From the NCBI GenBank assembly GCA_012656075.1, contig JAAKBF010000403.1, positions 868,001 to 932,000 of the forward strand: a DNA stretch of 64,000 nucleotides, read 5' to 3'. Shown here in pieces: positions 1 through 10,290 of the stretch. Source of the DNA: Phytophthora hibernalis. Its lineage: Eukaryota > Oomycota > Peronosporomycetes > Peronosporales > Peronosporaceae. Positions within the stretch are counted from its first letter, which is position 1, and each line of letters starts with the position of its first letter. The notes beneath the pieces are model-generated. The model searched no databases. It saw only the letters and a program-made list of their open reading frames with translations, and was not told where the DNA came from. A program made the translations under genes and the position numbers.

Positions 1-52
1 GGAATGTCTAGCGGATCTTAAGTCCGCCCTTAGACCACTCGGGCAAGATACC
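1..52 (-). tRNA. tRNA-Leu(UAA), copy 1, cut by window edge
   Basis: The 5' part of the tRNA (acceptor 5' strand, D arm, anticodon arm, part of the variable arm) lies in the window; the T arm and 3' acceptor strand are outside. The C run that encodes the D-stem/anticodon-stem junction has 3 C instead of 5, which would damage the D stem if real. Confidence 0.75.
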
Positions 53-297
53 AGGCCGAAACACCCCAAACCCTCCAAAACGGACGCGCCCTTTTCTAGC
101 CCTCCTGCGGACACCCGCAGCGTCTCTCCCGCATCACTACCAGTCACACAGCTGGATGCAGCGTCTGCACTAGTCGCTTGACCGCCGCAACGTATGTTCC
201 GCTCGCTAAGCCTCCCACACACAACCCACAACCAACTCACACCACCACGTTCACTGATTGGTCTCTTACCCAGAATGTCGAGCGCCAAACCGACACA

Positions 298-332
298 GAT
301 GTCCCCTGGTCATATATTACCGCTGGGACATC
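298..332. promoter_or_regulatory. Conserved spacer hairpin enclosing a TATA-like core
   Basis: An 8-bp perfect inverted repeat, GATGTCCC ... GGGACATC, encloses a loop of about 20 nt containing CATATATTA. About 45 bp upstream on the plus strand is CTGATTGG, an inverted CCAAT box. The arrangement recurs in every spacer unit and in the diverged copies near 5000, 7920, 11010, 14110 and 18535. In the copy near 5000 the loop has mutated while both arms are unchanged. A role as promoter, RNA hairpin or protein site is inference; this entry marks the first unit as representative. Confidence 0.4.
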
Positions 333-494
333 GTTCAGCTCGCGTGTGGAAAATAAATTACCGACGCACAAAACGCAGCAACAACAGCCACCTGTGCACC
401 ACGCCTGATTGAGCGACAGAATGGTGGCGAACCTCGACGCACTGAGTACGCACGCACAAACGTCTCTCCCCAAGAGGACGAGGTCAATACGGAA

Positions 495-580
495 TGGTAT
501 CTGTGGGGTTTGAACCCACGCAGACTGGAATGTCTAGCGGATCTTAAGTCCGCCCCCTTAGACCACTCGGGCAAGATACC
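495..580 (-). tRNA. tRNA-Leu(UAA), copy 2
   Basis: 86-nt class II tRNA. The acceptor stem GGTATCT/AGATACC pairs perfectly with discriminator A. The anticodon stem GCGGA/TCCGC pairs, the loop CTTAAGA gives anticodon TAA, and a long variable arm follows. The T arm is GTGGG-TTCAAAC-CCCAC. A box (TGCCCGAGTGG) and B box (GGTTCAAACCC) are present. No TTTT lies directly downstream; the first run is about 110-130 bp away, so termination is unclear. This is the best-paired copy. Confidence 0.93.
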
Positions 581-1023
581 AGGCCGAAACACCCCAAACC
601 CTCCAAAACGGACGCGCCCTTTTCTAGCCCTCCTGCGGACACCCGCAGCGTCTCTCCCGCATCACTACCAGTCACACAGCTGGATGCAGCGTCTGCACTA
701 GTCGCTTGACCGCCGCAACGTATGTTCCGCTCGCTAAGCCTCCCACACACAACCCACAACCAACTCACACCACCACGTTCACTGATTGGTCTCTTACCCA
801 GAATGTCGAGCGCCAAACCGACACAGATGTCCCCCTGGTCATATATTACCGCTGGGACATCGTTCAGCTCGCGTGTGGAAAATAAATTACCGACGCACAA
901 AACGCAGCAACAACAGCCACCTGTGCACCACGCCTGATTGAGCGACAGAATGGTGGCGAACCTCGACGCACTGAGTACGCACGCACAAACGTCTCTCCCC
1001 AAGAGGACGAGGTCAATACGGAA

Positions 1024-1109
1024 TGGTATCTATGGGGTTTGAACCCACGCAGACTGGAATGTCTAGCGGATCTTAAGTCCGCCCCCTTAGACCACTCGGG
1101 CAAGATACC
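1024..1109 (-). tRNA. tRNA-Leu(UAA), copy 3
   Basis: 86 nt. Same structure as the copy at 495 except that the T stem closes with a G:U pair (CCCAT for CCCAC). All conserved positions are kept. Confidence 0.92.
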
Positions 1110-1552
1110 AGGCCAAAACACCCCAAACCCTCCAAAACGGACGCGCCCTTTTCTAGCCCTCCTGCGGACACCCGCAGCGTCTCTCCCGCATCACTACCAG
1201 TCACACAGCTGGATGCAGCGTCTGCACTAGTCGCTTGACCGCCGCAACGTATGTTCCGCTCGCTAAGCCTCCCACACACAACCCACAACCAACTCACACC
1301 ACCACGTTCACTGATTGGTCTCTTACCCAGAATGTCGAGCGCCAAACCGACACAGATGTCCCCCTGGTCATATATTACCGCTGGGACATCGTTCAGCTCG
1401 CGTGTGGAAAATAAATTACCGACGCACAAAACGCAGCAACAACAGCCACCTGTGCACCACGCCTGATTGAGCGACAGAATGGTGGCGAACCTCGACGCAC
1501 TGAGTACGCACGCACAAACGTCTCTCCCCAAGAGGACGAGGTCAATACGGAA

Positions 1553-1637
1553 TGGTATCTATGGGGTTTGAACCCACGCAGACTGGAATGTCTAGCGGAT
1601 CTTAAGTCCGCCCCTTAGACCACTCGGGCAAGATACC
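1553..1637 (-). tRNA. tRNA-Leu(UAA), copy 4, one base short
   Basis: 85 nt. Four C in place of five at the D-stem/anticodon-stem junction removes nucleotide 26. All stems can still pair. The missing base is in a homopolymer and could be a consensus error. Confidence 0.85.
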
Positions 1638-2080
1638 AGGCCGAAACACCCCAAACCCTCCAAAACGGACGCGCCCTTTTCTAGCCCTCCTGCGGACACC
1701 CGCAGCGTCTCTCCCGCATCACTACCAGTCACACAGCTGGATGCAGCGTCTGCACTAGTCGCTTGACCGCCGCAACGTATGTTCCGCTCGCTAAGCCTCC
1801 CACACACAACCCACAACCAACTCACACCACCACGTTCACTGATTGGTCTCTTACCCAGAATGTCGAGCGCCAAACCGACACAGATGTCCCCCTGGTCATA
1901 TATTACCGCTGGGACATCGTTCAGCTCGCGTGTGGAAAATAAATTACCGACGCACAAAACGCAGCAACAACAGCCACCTGTGCACCACGCCTGATTGAGC
2001 GACAGAATGGTGGCGAACCTCGACGCACTGAGTACGCACGCACAAACGTCTCTCCCCAAGAGGACGAGGTCAATACGGAA

Positions 2081-2166
2081 TGGTATCTATGGGGTTTGAA
2101 CCCACGCAGACTGGAATGTCTAGCGGATCTTAAGTCCGCCCCCTTAGACCACTCGGGCAAGGTACC
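2081..2166 (-). tRNA. tRNA-Leu(UAA), copy 5, acceptor mismatch
   Basis: 86 nt. One substitution changes GGTATCT to GGTACCT, giving a C:A mismatch at acceptor pair 5:68. The rest is intact. Confidence 0.85.
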
Positions 2167-2609
2167 AGGCCGAAACACCCCAAACCCTCCAAAACGGACG
2201 CGCCCTTTTCTAGCCCTCCTGCGGACACCCGCAGCGTCTCTCCCGCATCACTACCAGTCACACAGCTGGATGCAGCGTCTGCACTAGTCGCTTGACCGCC
2301 GCAACGTATGTTCCGCTCGCTAAGCCTCCCACACACAACCCACAACCAACTCACACCACCACGTTCACTGATTGGTCTCTTACCCAGAATGTCGAGCGCC
2401 AAACCGACACAGATGTCCCCCTGGTCATATATTACCGCTGGGACATCGTTCAGCTCGCGTGTGGAAAATAAATTACCGACGCACAAAACGCAGCAACAAC
2501 AGCCACCTGTGCACCACGCCTGATTGAGCGACAGAATGGTGGCGAACCTCGACGCACTGAGTACGCACGCACAAACGTCTCTCCCCAAGAGGACGAGGTC
2601 AATACGGAA

Positions 2610-2695
2610 TGGTATCTATGGGGTTTGAACCCACGCAGACTGGAATGTCTAGCGGATCTTAAGTCCGCCCCCTTAGACCACTCGGGCAAGATACC
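2610..2695 (-). tRNA. tRNA-Leu(UAA), copy 6
   Basis: 86 nt, fully paired, identical in structure to the copy at 1024. Confidence 0.92.
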
Positions 2696-3138
2696 AGGCC
2701 GAAACACCCCAAACCCTCCAAAACGGACGCGCCCTTTTCTAGCCCTCCTGCGGACACCCGCAGCGTCTCTCCCGCATCACTACCAGTCACACAGCTGGAT
2801 GCAGCGTCTGCACTAGTCGCTTGACCGCCGCAACGTATGTTCCGCTCGCTAAGCCTCCCACACACAACCCACAACCAACCCACACCACCACGTTCACTGA
2901 TTGGTCTCTTACCCAGAATGTCGAGCGCCAAACCGACACAGATGTCCCCCTGGTCATATATTACCGCTGGGACATCGTTCAGCTCGCGTGTGGAAAATAA
3001 ATTACCGACGCACAAAACGCAGCAACAACAGCCACCTGTGCACCACGCCTGATTGAGCGACAGAATGGTGGCGAACCTCGACGCACTGAGTACGCACGCA
3101 CAAACGTCTCTCCCCAAGAGGACGAGGTCAATACGGAA

Positions 3139-3223
3139 TGGTATCTATGGGGTTTGAACCCACGCAGACTGGAATGTCTAGCGGATCTTAAGTCCGCCCC
3201 TTAGACCACTCGGGCAAGATACC
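3139..3223 (-). tRNA. tRNA-Leu(UAA), copy 7, one base short
   Basis: 85 nt. Four-C version of the D/anticodon junction, as in the copy at 1553. Confidence 0.85.
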
Positions 3224-3665
3224 AGGCCGAAACACCCCAAACCCTCCAAAACGGACGCGCCCTTTTCTAGCCCTCCTGCGGACACCCGCAGCGTCTCTCC
3301 CGCATCACTACCAGTCACACAGCTGGATGCAGCGTCTGCACTAGTCGCTTGACCGCCGCAACGTATGTTCCGCTCGCTAAGCCTCCCACACACAACCCAC
3401 AACCAACCCACACCACCACGTTCACTGATTGGTCTCTTACCCAGAATGTCGAGCGCCAAACCGACACAGATGTCCCCTGGTCATATATTACCGCTGGGAC
3501 ATCGTTCAGCTCGCGTGTGGAAAATAAATTACCGACGCACAAAACGCAGCAACAACAGCCACCTGTGCACCACGCCTGATTGAGCGACAGAATGGTGGCG
3601 AACCTCGACGCACTGAGTACGCACGCACAAACGTCTCTCCCCAAGAGGACGAGGTCAATACGGAA

Positions 3666-3750
3666 TGGTATCTATGGGGTTTGAACCCACGCAGACTGGA
3701 ATGTCTAGCGGATCTTAAGTCCGCCCCTTAGACCACTCGGGCAAGATACC
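3666..3750 (-). tRNA. tRNA-Leu(UAA), copy 8, last of the array
   Basis: 85 nt, four-C version. The spacer beyond it runs to about 4191 and then the array ends. Confidence 0.85.
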
Positions 3751-4191
3751 AGGCCAAAACACCCCAAACCCTCCAAAACGGACGCGCCCTTTTCTAGCCC
3801 TCCTGCGGACACCCGCAGCGTCTCTCCCGCATCACTACCAGTCACACAGCTGGATACAGCGTCTGCACTAGTCGCTTGACCGCCGCAACGTATGTTCCGC
3901 TCGCTAAGCCTCCCACACACAACCCACAACCAACTCACACCACCACGTTCACTGATTGGTCTCTTACCCAGAATGTCGAGCGCCAAACCGACACAGATGT
4001 CCCCCTGGTCATATATTACCGCTGGGACATCGTTCAGCTCGCGTGTGGAAAATAAATTACCGACGCACAAAACGCAGCAACAACAGCCACCTGTGCACCA
4101 CGCCTGATTGAGCGACAGAATGGTGGCGAACCTCGACGCACTGAGTACGCACGCACAAACGTCTCTCCCCAAGAGGACGAGGTCAATACGG

Positions 4192-4920
4192 ATTGTCGCT
4201 GTTTCGTATCCAGATACAACTTGTTTGTATTAGATCGTAGGATTTTTCGCTACTATTTTTACTGTCATTTAAAATGATGTGAAGATGCATTACTTCGAAT
4301 TTTTATGCAGCATTTTAGTGCTCGGATGGTGTCTATATCGTCACCTGAATATCCAACGATCAGTCAATGCACGCCATTCGCCAAAACGGAATCTAGATCG
4401 TCAAAGTCTGCCTAGCACTCGACGCTCACCATACCCTCGACGTCCACCATAAGATCGGTACCCGTCACGCACACGACGGCCTCTGCCAGCTCAACGCCAT
4501 GCACTTGACACCCACCATGGATCCGGCACCCACCAGTAGCTCGGTATCTACCACGTACCTGGCGGTCACTATCAACACGACGCTCTCCGCACGCTCGAAG
4601 TTCACAGAGCGCTCGTCGAACACCCAGGCGGCTACGAGCAAGGCGAAGAGGAGCAAGAAGGTACCCGCTCGCGATAGGAAGAAGGCGGTGACTGGAGAAG
4701 AGGACGGAGGTTGGGACCAGCACAAGCGATCCTTTTATAGCTAAAATACAGTCCGTGGACGCGGCCTTCACAGCTGAGGTGGCAGGTTGTTCGGTGGTGC
4801 CAGAAAACATGGACACCACACCTTGATGGGGCAACATTACAAAGGACCAACTGGAGACTACAACTGAGCGGCTACTGGAGCGTGTTGGGCTGGCGCAAGT
4901 GACATCATTGGTGTCTACTG
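4192..4920. other. Unassigned 0.73-kb segment between array and next unit remnant
   Basis: This sequence replaces, rather than cleanly interrupts, repeat-unit sequence. It is AT-richer up to 4330 and GC-rich after that. Two opposed open frames overlap: a plus-strand 81-codon frame from 4499, rich in Ser/Thr/Lys, and a minus-strand 170-codon frame (4412-4924). Neither resembles a family I know. I see no terminal repeats. It may be a remnant of an old insertion. Confidence 0.3.
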
Positions 4921-5141
4921 ACACACAACGAACTCACACCACCACGCTCACTGATTGGTCTTTTACCCAGCATGTCGAGCGCCAAACCGACACAGATGTC
5001 CCCCTGGTCTTATATTACTGCTGGGACATCGTTCAGCTCGCGTGTAGAAAATAAATTACCGACGCACAAAACGCAGCAACAACAGCCACCTGTGCACCAC
5101 GCCTGATTGAGCGACAGAATGGTGGCGAACCACGACGCACT
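4921..5141. repeat. Diverged tRNA-unit spacer, left part
   Basis: Matches the spacer of the 529-bp unit from the CCAAT-like site through the hairpin to the GACGCACT motif, with scattered substitutions. It lacks a tRNA gene. It is cut at 5141 by the PIF/Harbinger element and resumes at 7540. Confidence 0.85.
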
Positions 5142-5479
5142 GGGGCGGTTCACACTGCCCGAAATAGAAATACTATGCTGGAAATATGGCCGGAGCAGAG
5201 CGTTCACACTGCCGACCCCGGAATATGCTATTCCGGAAAATGGACATAAACAGATCAAATAACGTCTTTGTTTAGCCCCCGCTCGGGCCCAGCCCCTATA
5301 CAGCCCGGCATAACCCAAGGACCTCAGCAGACAAGAACAGCATAATGGATAATACACGCCCCTCATCGCGAAGCACGATGTCATCAAGCAGGGTAGCAAG
5401 AGCCGCCACGACCGGTGACATGTTGGCCATCACCACCGGCGGCATGTTGGCCAGCACGACAGGCGGAACGTTGGCCGCC

Positions 5480-5765
5480 GCCAGAAGCAACATGGCGACC
5501 GCCGCCAGTAGCAGTACGATGACCGCCGCCAGCAGCAGCATGTTGGCCGCCACCAGCAGCAACATGGCGACCGCCGCCAGTAGCAGTACGATGACCGCCG
5601 CCAGCAGCAGCATGTTGGCCGCCACCAGCAGCAACATGGCGACCGCCGCCAGCAGCAGTACGATGACCGCCGCCAGCAGCAGTACGATGACCACCACCAG
5701 CGGCAGTACGATGACCGCCGCCAGCAGCAGTACGATGACCGCCACCAGCAGCAGCACGACGGACG
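5480..5765. repeat. 72-bp minisatellite built of GCC/CAG-type triplets
   Basis: The motif CATGGCGACCGCCGCCAG recurs at 5491, 5563 and 5635, a 72-bp period made of three related ~24-bp sub-repeats, followed by shorter variants. Because 72 is a multiple of 3 and the triplets lack stops, several frames stay open on both strands (Ala/Ser/Thr-rich on plus). That explains the long frames across it without a protein gene. Confidence 0.85.
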
Positions 5766-5865
5766 CCGCATTCGGCGCTCATACGAAAGTTGCATTTATG
5801 CTTCTTATCCAGATACCAAAATTACGCCGATACCAGTACGTGGTGAACTCGTTCCAATGGTGTAG

Positions 5866-6560
5866 ACACTTACGGTTCTCGCCGATAAGCATTTGGCTGG
5901 TTTTGGTGTCCCTCGCTCGAGGATTAGCCGCAGCATTGAGTGGCGTACGCGGGTGTTCAGCCCGTATAGGACGCAGGGTGAATTTCGATCGAACTTTCGC
6001 GTGACAAAGGCTTCTTTTGCACGACTTCTGTGGCGCTTGGAGTCTCATATCACAAAGAAAACTACCAATTTCGGCAAACCTCTGTCAGCATCAGTGTGGC
6101 TTGCTGTATTTCTCTACTACGTTGGTCAAGGCTGCTCGCTACACCTGTTACGGTTTCAATTCGGCATTGGGAAGTCGACCGCATCCGGAATTGTACGCGA
6201 CGTATCAAACTCGATTGTTTCCTGCATGAGCAAGCGGGTGAAGTTCCCGTCAGGACGGCAAGAGCTTCTGAAGCTGGCCATGCGATTTGAGGATGGCTAT
6301 GGTGTGCCAGTGTGTGTTGGCGCGTTAGATGGGTGCCATATCCCGATTGTTCAGCCTTCATTGAAAAACAGTAAGAAGTACTTCAATCGAAAGGTTTCTA
6401 TTCGCTGAATATGAGCGCAGTGGTGGATCGCGATCGTCGGTTTTTGGATATCGACGTGCGGTGGCCTGGATCGGTAGGTGACAGCCGGGTCTTCGGCAAC
6501 AATGCGGTGGGGCGTCTACACGAACAGACATTCTCGGCAGCGAGTGGTGAAGAAGGAGCA
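5866..6560 (+). pseudogene. PIF/Harbinger transposase, frameshifted and 3'-truncated
   Basis: The product resembles DDE_Tnp_4 nucleases. It contains the first catalytic motif GALDGCHIPI (about 6328-6357) and, in another frame after 6395, DRDRRFLDIDVRWPGSVGDS with the second Asp. A one-base deletion in AAAGGTTTC near 6395 separates them; adding one G joins the frames. The third region, with the catalytic Glu, is absent: after about 6560 the sequence is already the opposed SANT gene. There is no ATG in frame at the start (a TAG lies at 5863). Confidence 0.8.
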
Positions 6561-7355
6561 GGAGTTCTTCAGACCGGGTGGTCTGAATACCGCAAAATAC
6601 CATTCTTCCTTCGAGCTCAACTCCACCAGACATAGGCTCAACACTAGGATCATCTTCAAAAAAATCTCCGAGCGAGTCGTAGCAATCCTCCGTAAGGGCG
6701 ACACGCCCCCATTTTCTTAGAACTTCAGCTCGTTCTGCGGGCAACATTTCAAACCATGCAGGCCGACCGGTACACCCAACTAGTGTACCATTGTTGTGGT
6801 CGGAAATCAGCGAGTAACTAGACTTTAGCGAAGCCATCTTGTCTTCAACAGCTCGTTGCGATCTCGGTCTGAAACTGTCCTCAGTGACATTCCAGGACGC
6901 GGAGGGGCATTAGACACCATAATTAAAAACTCATCTGCACTTTCAACGGCTTCACCAGTCAGCTGTGCTTTGGTCAACAACAAACGGGCGATGTAGGCGC
7001 TGTTGACGGCTGCAGCTGCGTGCTTTGCTGTATGTCCATCAGGCAACATCTCGATTGACCCCGATTTCCAAGATGCTACGAGAAGCAGCACCTCCTCACT
7101 GGTCCACACCTTCCCTCTTGTCGCCCGCTTTGCTGTGCCAGTCCTCTTGCTTCTATCCCGACCGGCCCCTCCTACGCGTTCAGAGGTTGTCCCGATTGCG
7201 AAACCGGCACCACTTGCTGCCTGATTGCTGGTGCGCACACGAGGCTCGCCCGTTCGGGCAGGGCCAGCGCTTACAGCTGATTCTGCGGCTAGTGTGCAGC
7301 TAGAACTAGCCCCGCCGTCCTCGTACTCGCCATTACCCTCCGTTTCCATCTCCAT
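6530..7355 (-). pseudogene. Harbinger-associated Myb/SANT-like DNA-binding protein
   Basis: Starts with a Gly/Ser/Ala-rich leader, then a SANT/Myb-like region (KVWTSEEVLLLVASWKSG, about residues 80-97), then a region ending NELLKT. One missing A near 6828 shifts the frame; the continuation begins KMASLKSSYSLISDHN and includes GRPAWFEML. In PIF/Harbinger elements this protein partners the transposase and brings it to the terminal repeats (family knowledge). Its 3' end runs into the truncated transposase. Confidence 0.7.
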
Positions 7356-7593
7356 AGACGACCTTCAAACCTCGAACTGTCCCCAACCAACAATCGCAAC
7401 TAGTATTTTGCCAAAATTTGAAATCAATATTTGTTGTTGAGTTATTGTAAAATTAGAATGGGCCAGCGTTCACGATGGCCCAGCATACACAAAAACACTC
7501 CGGCATAGTCTATCCCGGAATCGCTCAGTGTGAACCCCCACTGAGTACGCACGCACAAACGTCTCTCCCCAAGAGGACGAGGTCAATACGGAA

Positions 7594-7679
7594 TGGTATC
7601 TGTGGGGTTTGAACCCACGCGGACTGGAATGTCTAGCGGATCTTAAGTCCTCCCCCTTAGACCACTCGGGCAAGATACC
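7594..7679 (-). tRNA. tRNA-Leu(UAA)-like, probably degenerate
   Basis: 86 nt with anticodon TAA and a perfect acceptor stem. Two substitutions relative to array copies: one gives an A:G mismatch in the anticodon stem (pair 28:42), the other alters the variable arm. It lies alone beside a transposon end, so it may be inactive. Confidence 0.65.
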
Positions 7680-8119
7680 AGGCCGAAACACCCCAAACCC
7701 TCCACAACGGACGCGCCTTTTCTAGCCCTCCTGCGGCCATCCGCAGCGTCTCCCGCATACCTACCAGTCACACAGCTGGATGCAGCGTCTGCACTAGTCG
7801 CTTGACCGCCGCAACGTATGTTCCGCTCGCTAAGCCTCCCACACACAACCCACAACCAACCCACACCACCACGTTCACTGATTGGTCTCTTACCCAGAAT
7901 GTCGAGCGCCAAACCGACACAGATGTCCCCCTGGTCATATATTACCGCTGGGACATCGTTCAGCTCGCGTGTGGAAAATAAATTACCGACGCACAAAACG
8001 CAGCAACAACAGCCACCTGTGCACCACGCCTGATTGAGCGACAGAATGGTGGCGAACCTCGACGCACTGAGTACGCACGCACAAACGTCTCTCCCCAAGA
8101 GGACGAGGTCAATACGGAA

Positions 8120-8185
8120 TGGTATCTGTGGGGTTTGAACCCACGCAGACTGGAATGTCTAGCGGATCTTAAGTCCGCCCCCTTA
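8120..8185 (-). pseudogene. tRNA-Leu 3' part, split by PIF element copy 1
   Basis: Contains the 3' acceptor strand, T arm, variable arm and anticodon arm, ending at TTA. The 5' part lies 2.56 kb away at 10748-10770 on the far side of the transposon. Confidence 0.9.
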
Positions 8186-8414
8186 GAGCTTCTCCAACGG
8201 CAAGTCTTAACGTCGGTTTGAATGTAAAAGTAGCGCATCAAGACCTGGCCAAAATTAAAAATCCTCCAACGGCAGGTCCTATTGTCAGTTTTAACCTTTA
8301 GGAAGTCCTATCGGACTTGCCTCAGGTCTCAAAGTAAGACCTGATGTAAGTCCAGACTTAATGGATTGTGTGGTACACACACTTCAACAAGTGCGAGATG
8401 AAGATCGCTAGAGC

Positions 8415-9168
8415 ATGGGGAAAGGGCCCGAGTGGACCCCCGAAGAAACCATATTGCGGTGCAAGGCGTGGCTGGACACGTCGCAGGTCCCAATATGAGG
8501 CGCTGACCTAAAGAAAAGACGTTTTACAGCAGGATCTTTCAACACTGGCTTGAACACAAGACTTCTGCTATGGATGATCGCTCTGAGGTGGCAATCGCAG
8601 GCAGGTGGAAGAAGCTGCCCCCGAAGTAACCAAGTTCGAGGGCATTTACTTAAAGCTGAAGAGCAGAGAGCGGTCAGGTTGGAACGAGGACAAGTACGTA
8701 TCCTACGCGACGGAGGTCTACGCCGAGCGACACAAACAGCCCTTCGAGTTCCTGGCAGCTTGGTAGGAGTTGAGGGACACCAAGTGGATAAGCCAACTGA
8801 CGACTTCTGTTGGAACGAAGCGCAAGGTCGTAGAGGCTTCCACCTTGGCCCGTCCAGGTGGTCGAAAGACAGCAAAAGCTGCCGCTCAACAACACAACGG
8901 TACTTCACCGAATGACGTGCATCAACGCTTTGAGGCTGCATCCGAGAAAAAGCGTCGATATTGGAGCAACAGCTACATTTCAACATCTTCATGCAGCCCC
9001 CTGAGTGTGAGGAATCAAGGCATATTTTGCGATGCAGCGCAAAATAATTCTTGCAAAGCTTCAAGATTCAGCTGACCAACAACAAGTATCGAATGGTAGG
9101 GCAGATATGGCCACCACCGACAACAACGAGAATGCAATCGACACACTTCAAGCAAATGAAGAAATTTA
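8415..9168 (+). pseudogene. SANT-like accessory protein of PIF element, copy 1
   Basis: An ATG at 8415 opens GKGPEWTPEETILRCKAWL, the SANT-like signature of the second Harbinger protein. It is soon broken by a TGA (8498 region) where related proteins carry Trp. Later pieces in other frames read DKYVSYATEVYAERHKQPF, then RPGGRKTAKAA, a tail found in this family. Several stops and shifts make it a pseudogene. The C-terminal stretch is Gln/Asn-rich with a coiled-coil look. Confidence 0.65.
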
Positions 9169-9178
9169 AGAGTCAGCG

Positions 9179-10290
9179 TTAGTTTAGTGAGTTGTGCCAG
9201 CAAGCTACACTGCCAGATCTACATGTTGCTTGCGCATTCGGCTTCAACTCGTAATGTGAAATTTCATCTTCCACAGCTCTCAGCGCCTGAGCAATGTTGG
9301 TAACTGGACAAACTTCACTTGGAAACGGAGGTGCAGGACTCACCCATTTGTCTTCGTAGAGGTATTCCGTGTTAAGAGTACAGTCGCCCAATTCGTATTG
9401 AATTATCATGTTGTGCAAGATAATACACGTAATGATAGCATCACCAATTGCAGTCGGGTCCCAAAGCTTGCATGGAAGTGCAAGAATTCGAAATCGTTGT
9501 TGTAGTACTTCAAATGCTCTTTCGACATCTTTACAAGCAGCCTCTTGCATTGCAGCAAAAAGTGTGAGCTTTTTGGTGTTGGGATTACTGATGCTCTGTT
9601 GAAAAATGGCCCAATTCGGGTAGATACCATCCGTCAGATAGTACGGTTGATTATAAATTGCCCCATTCACCCTGAAAGCAACTTGCAGCTCCTCTCCGTT
9701 CACCAGCTCATACAACAGCGGCGAGTGCTCTAGAACGTTTAAATCATTGTTGGATCCAGGTGTCCCGAAGAATGCGTGCCAGATACAGAGCGAACGCGAT
9801 GCCACAACCTCTAATATTACTGTAGATGCCCCTTCCTTGCCTCGGTATGCACCAGCCCAGGCGGCTGAACAATTTTTCAAAATTCAATGCATACAGTCTA
9901 AACTGCTAATCATGCCAGGAAACCCACGGGCAGCATTCTCCTCCAACAACGCATTCATGTCGTATTGATTTGGCTTACGAAGATACTCAGGCCCAAAACG
10001 GCGAATAACACTGTGGCAGAATTTCTGCAGTGACCCCAATACAGTCGACTCGCCCATCCGAATGAGCTCATCTAACTGGTCTGCGCTTGCTCCATAGGCG
10101 ACCATACGGAGAGCACATGTTGTTTTCTGTTCTGATAGAAACCCGAGAAGACCGGTGACATCCGGACGTTGAACGAAATAGCTGCAGTGCTCGTCCTCGA
10201 TGAGAGCGCTAACAATGATCTCGAAAAAACATCTGAAATCGTCTGCAAAAATCGCCTATTAGTAGGACCGTTCGTCAGGTTATTAGTCAT
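9179..10290 (-). pseudogene. PIF/Harbinger DDE transposase, copy 1, one nonsense codon
   Basis: Motifs in order: N-terminal helical region (10290-10072, in another frame), ASADQLDELIRMGESTVL, MISSLDCMH with the first Asp (about 9890), FFGTPGSNNDLNVL with the second Asp (about 9740-9780), and KDVERAFEVLQQRFRIL with the third acidic residue (about 9500). A TGA right after DCMH replaces the Trp usual in this family; the same stop is in the second copy, so it predates the duplication. Otherwise the DDE core is complete. Confidence 0.8.

Larger units (their letters stand above)
1..4191. repeat. Tandem array of ~529-bp units, each with a tRNA-Leu gene
   Basis: Eight head-to-tail copies of a unit with spacing 529, 529, 528, 529, 529 and 527 bp between successive tRNA starts. 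The window opens inside the first tRNA. Each unit is an ~86-bp tRNA-Leu(UAA) on the minus strand plus a ~443-bp GC-rich spacer. Copies differ by a few substitutions and by length of short C runs. The array stops at about 4191, just before the point where the next tRNA would begin. Diverged single copies recur at 4921, 7540, 10748, 13841 and 18373. Open frames in the spacer shift and break between units, so I do not treat them as protein genes. Confidence 0.95.
5142..7539. mobile_element. PIF/Harbinger transposon, internally deleted (2.4 kb)
   Basis: Terminal inverted repeats are GGGGCGGTTCACACTG on the left and the complement of CAGTGTGAACCCCC on the right. The host unit reads GACGC-ACT-GAGTACG when uninterrupted, and ACT flanks both ends here, a 3-bp target duplication as expected for PIF/Harbinger. 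Inside are a plus-strand DDE transposase piece and a minus-strand Myb/SANT-like protein, the usual two-gene make-up. The two coding regions run directly into each other because the transposase C-terminus is deleted, so the element cannot move by itself. Confidence 0.85.
7540..8185. repeat. tRNA-unit copy right of the PIF insertion
   Basis: Resumes the unit interrupted at 5141, holds one tRNA-Leu-like gene (7594-7679), a complete spacer with hairpin, and the 3' part of another tRNA (8120-8185), which is broken by the next element. Confidence 0.9.

Noticed and set aside
544..4172. Repeated open frames of 71-155 codons in each tRNA unit (for example minus-strand 152 codons)
   Set aside because: They repeat with the DNA unit, run across the tRNA gene, and break at single-base run-length changes. 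No protein family fits.
1..4191. Regularly spaced repeats as a possible CRISPR array
   Set aside because: The repeat is the whole 529-bp unit with no unique spacers, and the organism is eukaryotic.
4412..4924. Copia/Gypsy polyprotein fragment in the unassigned segment
   Set aside because: No protease, integrase or RT motif, no terminal repeats.
5384..5795. Gly/His-rich and Cys/Trp-rich minus-strand frames
   Set aside because: Antisense readings of the 72-bp triplet minisatellite.
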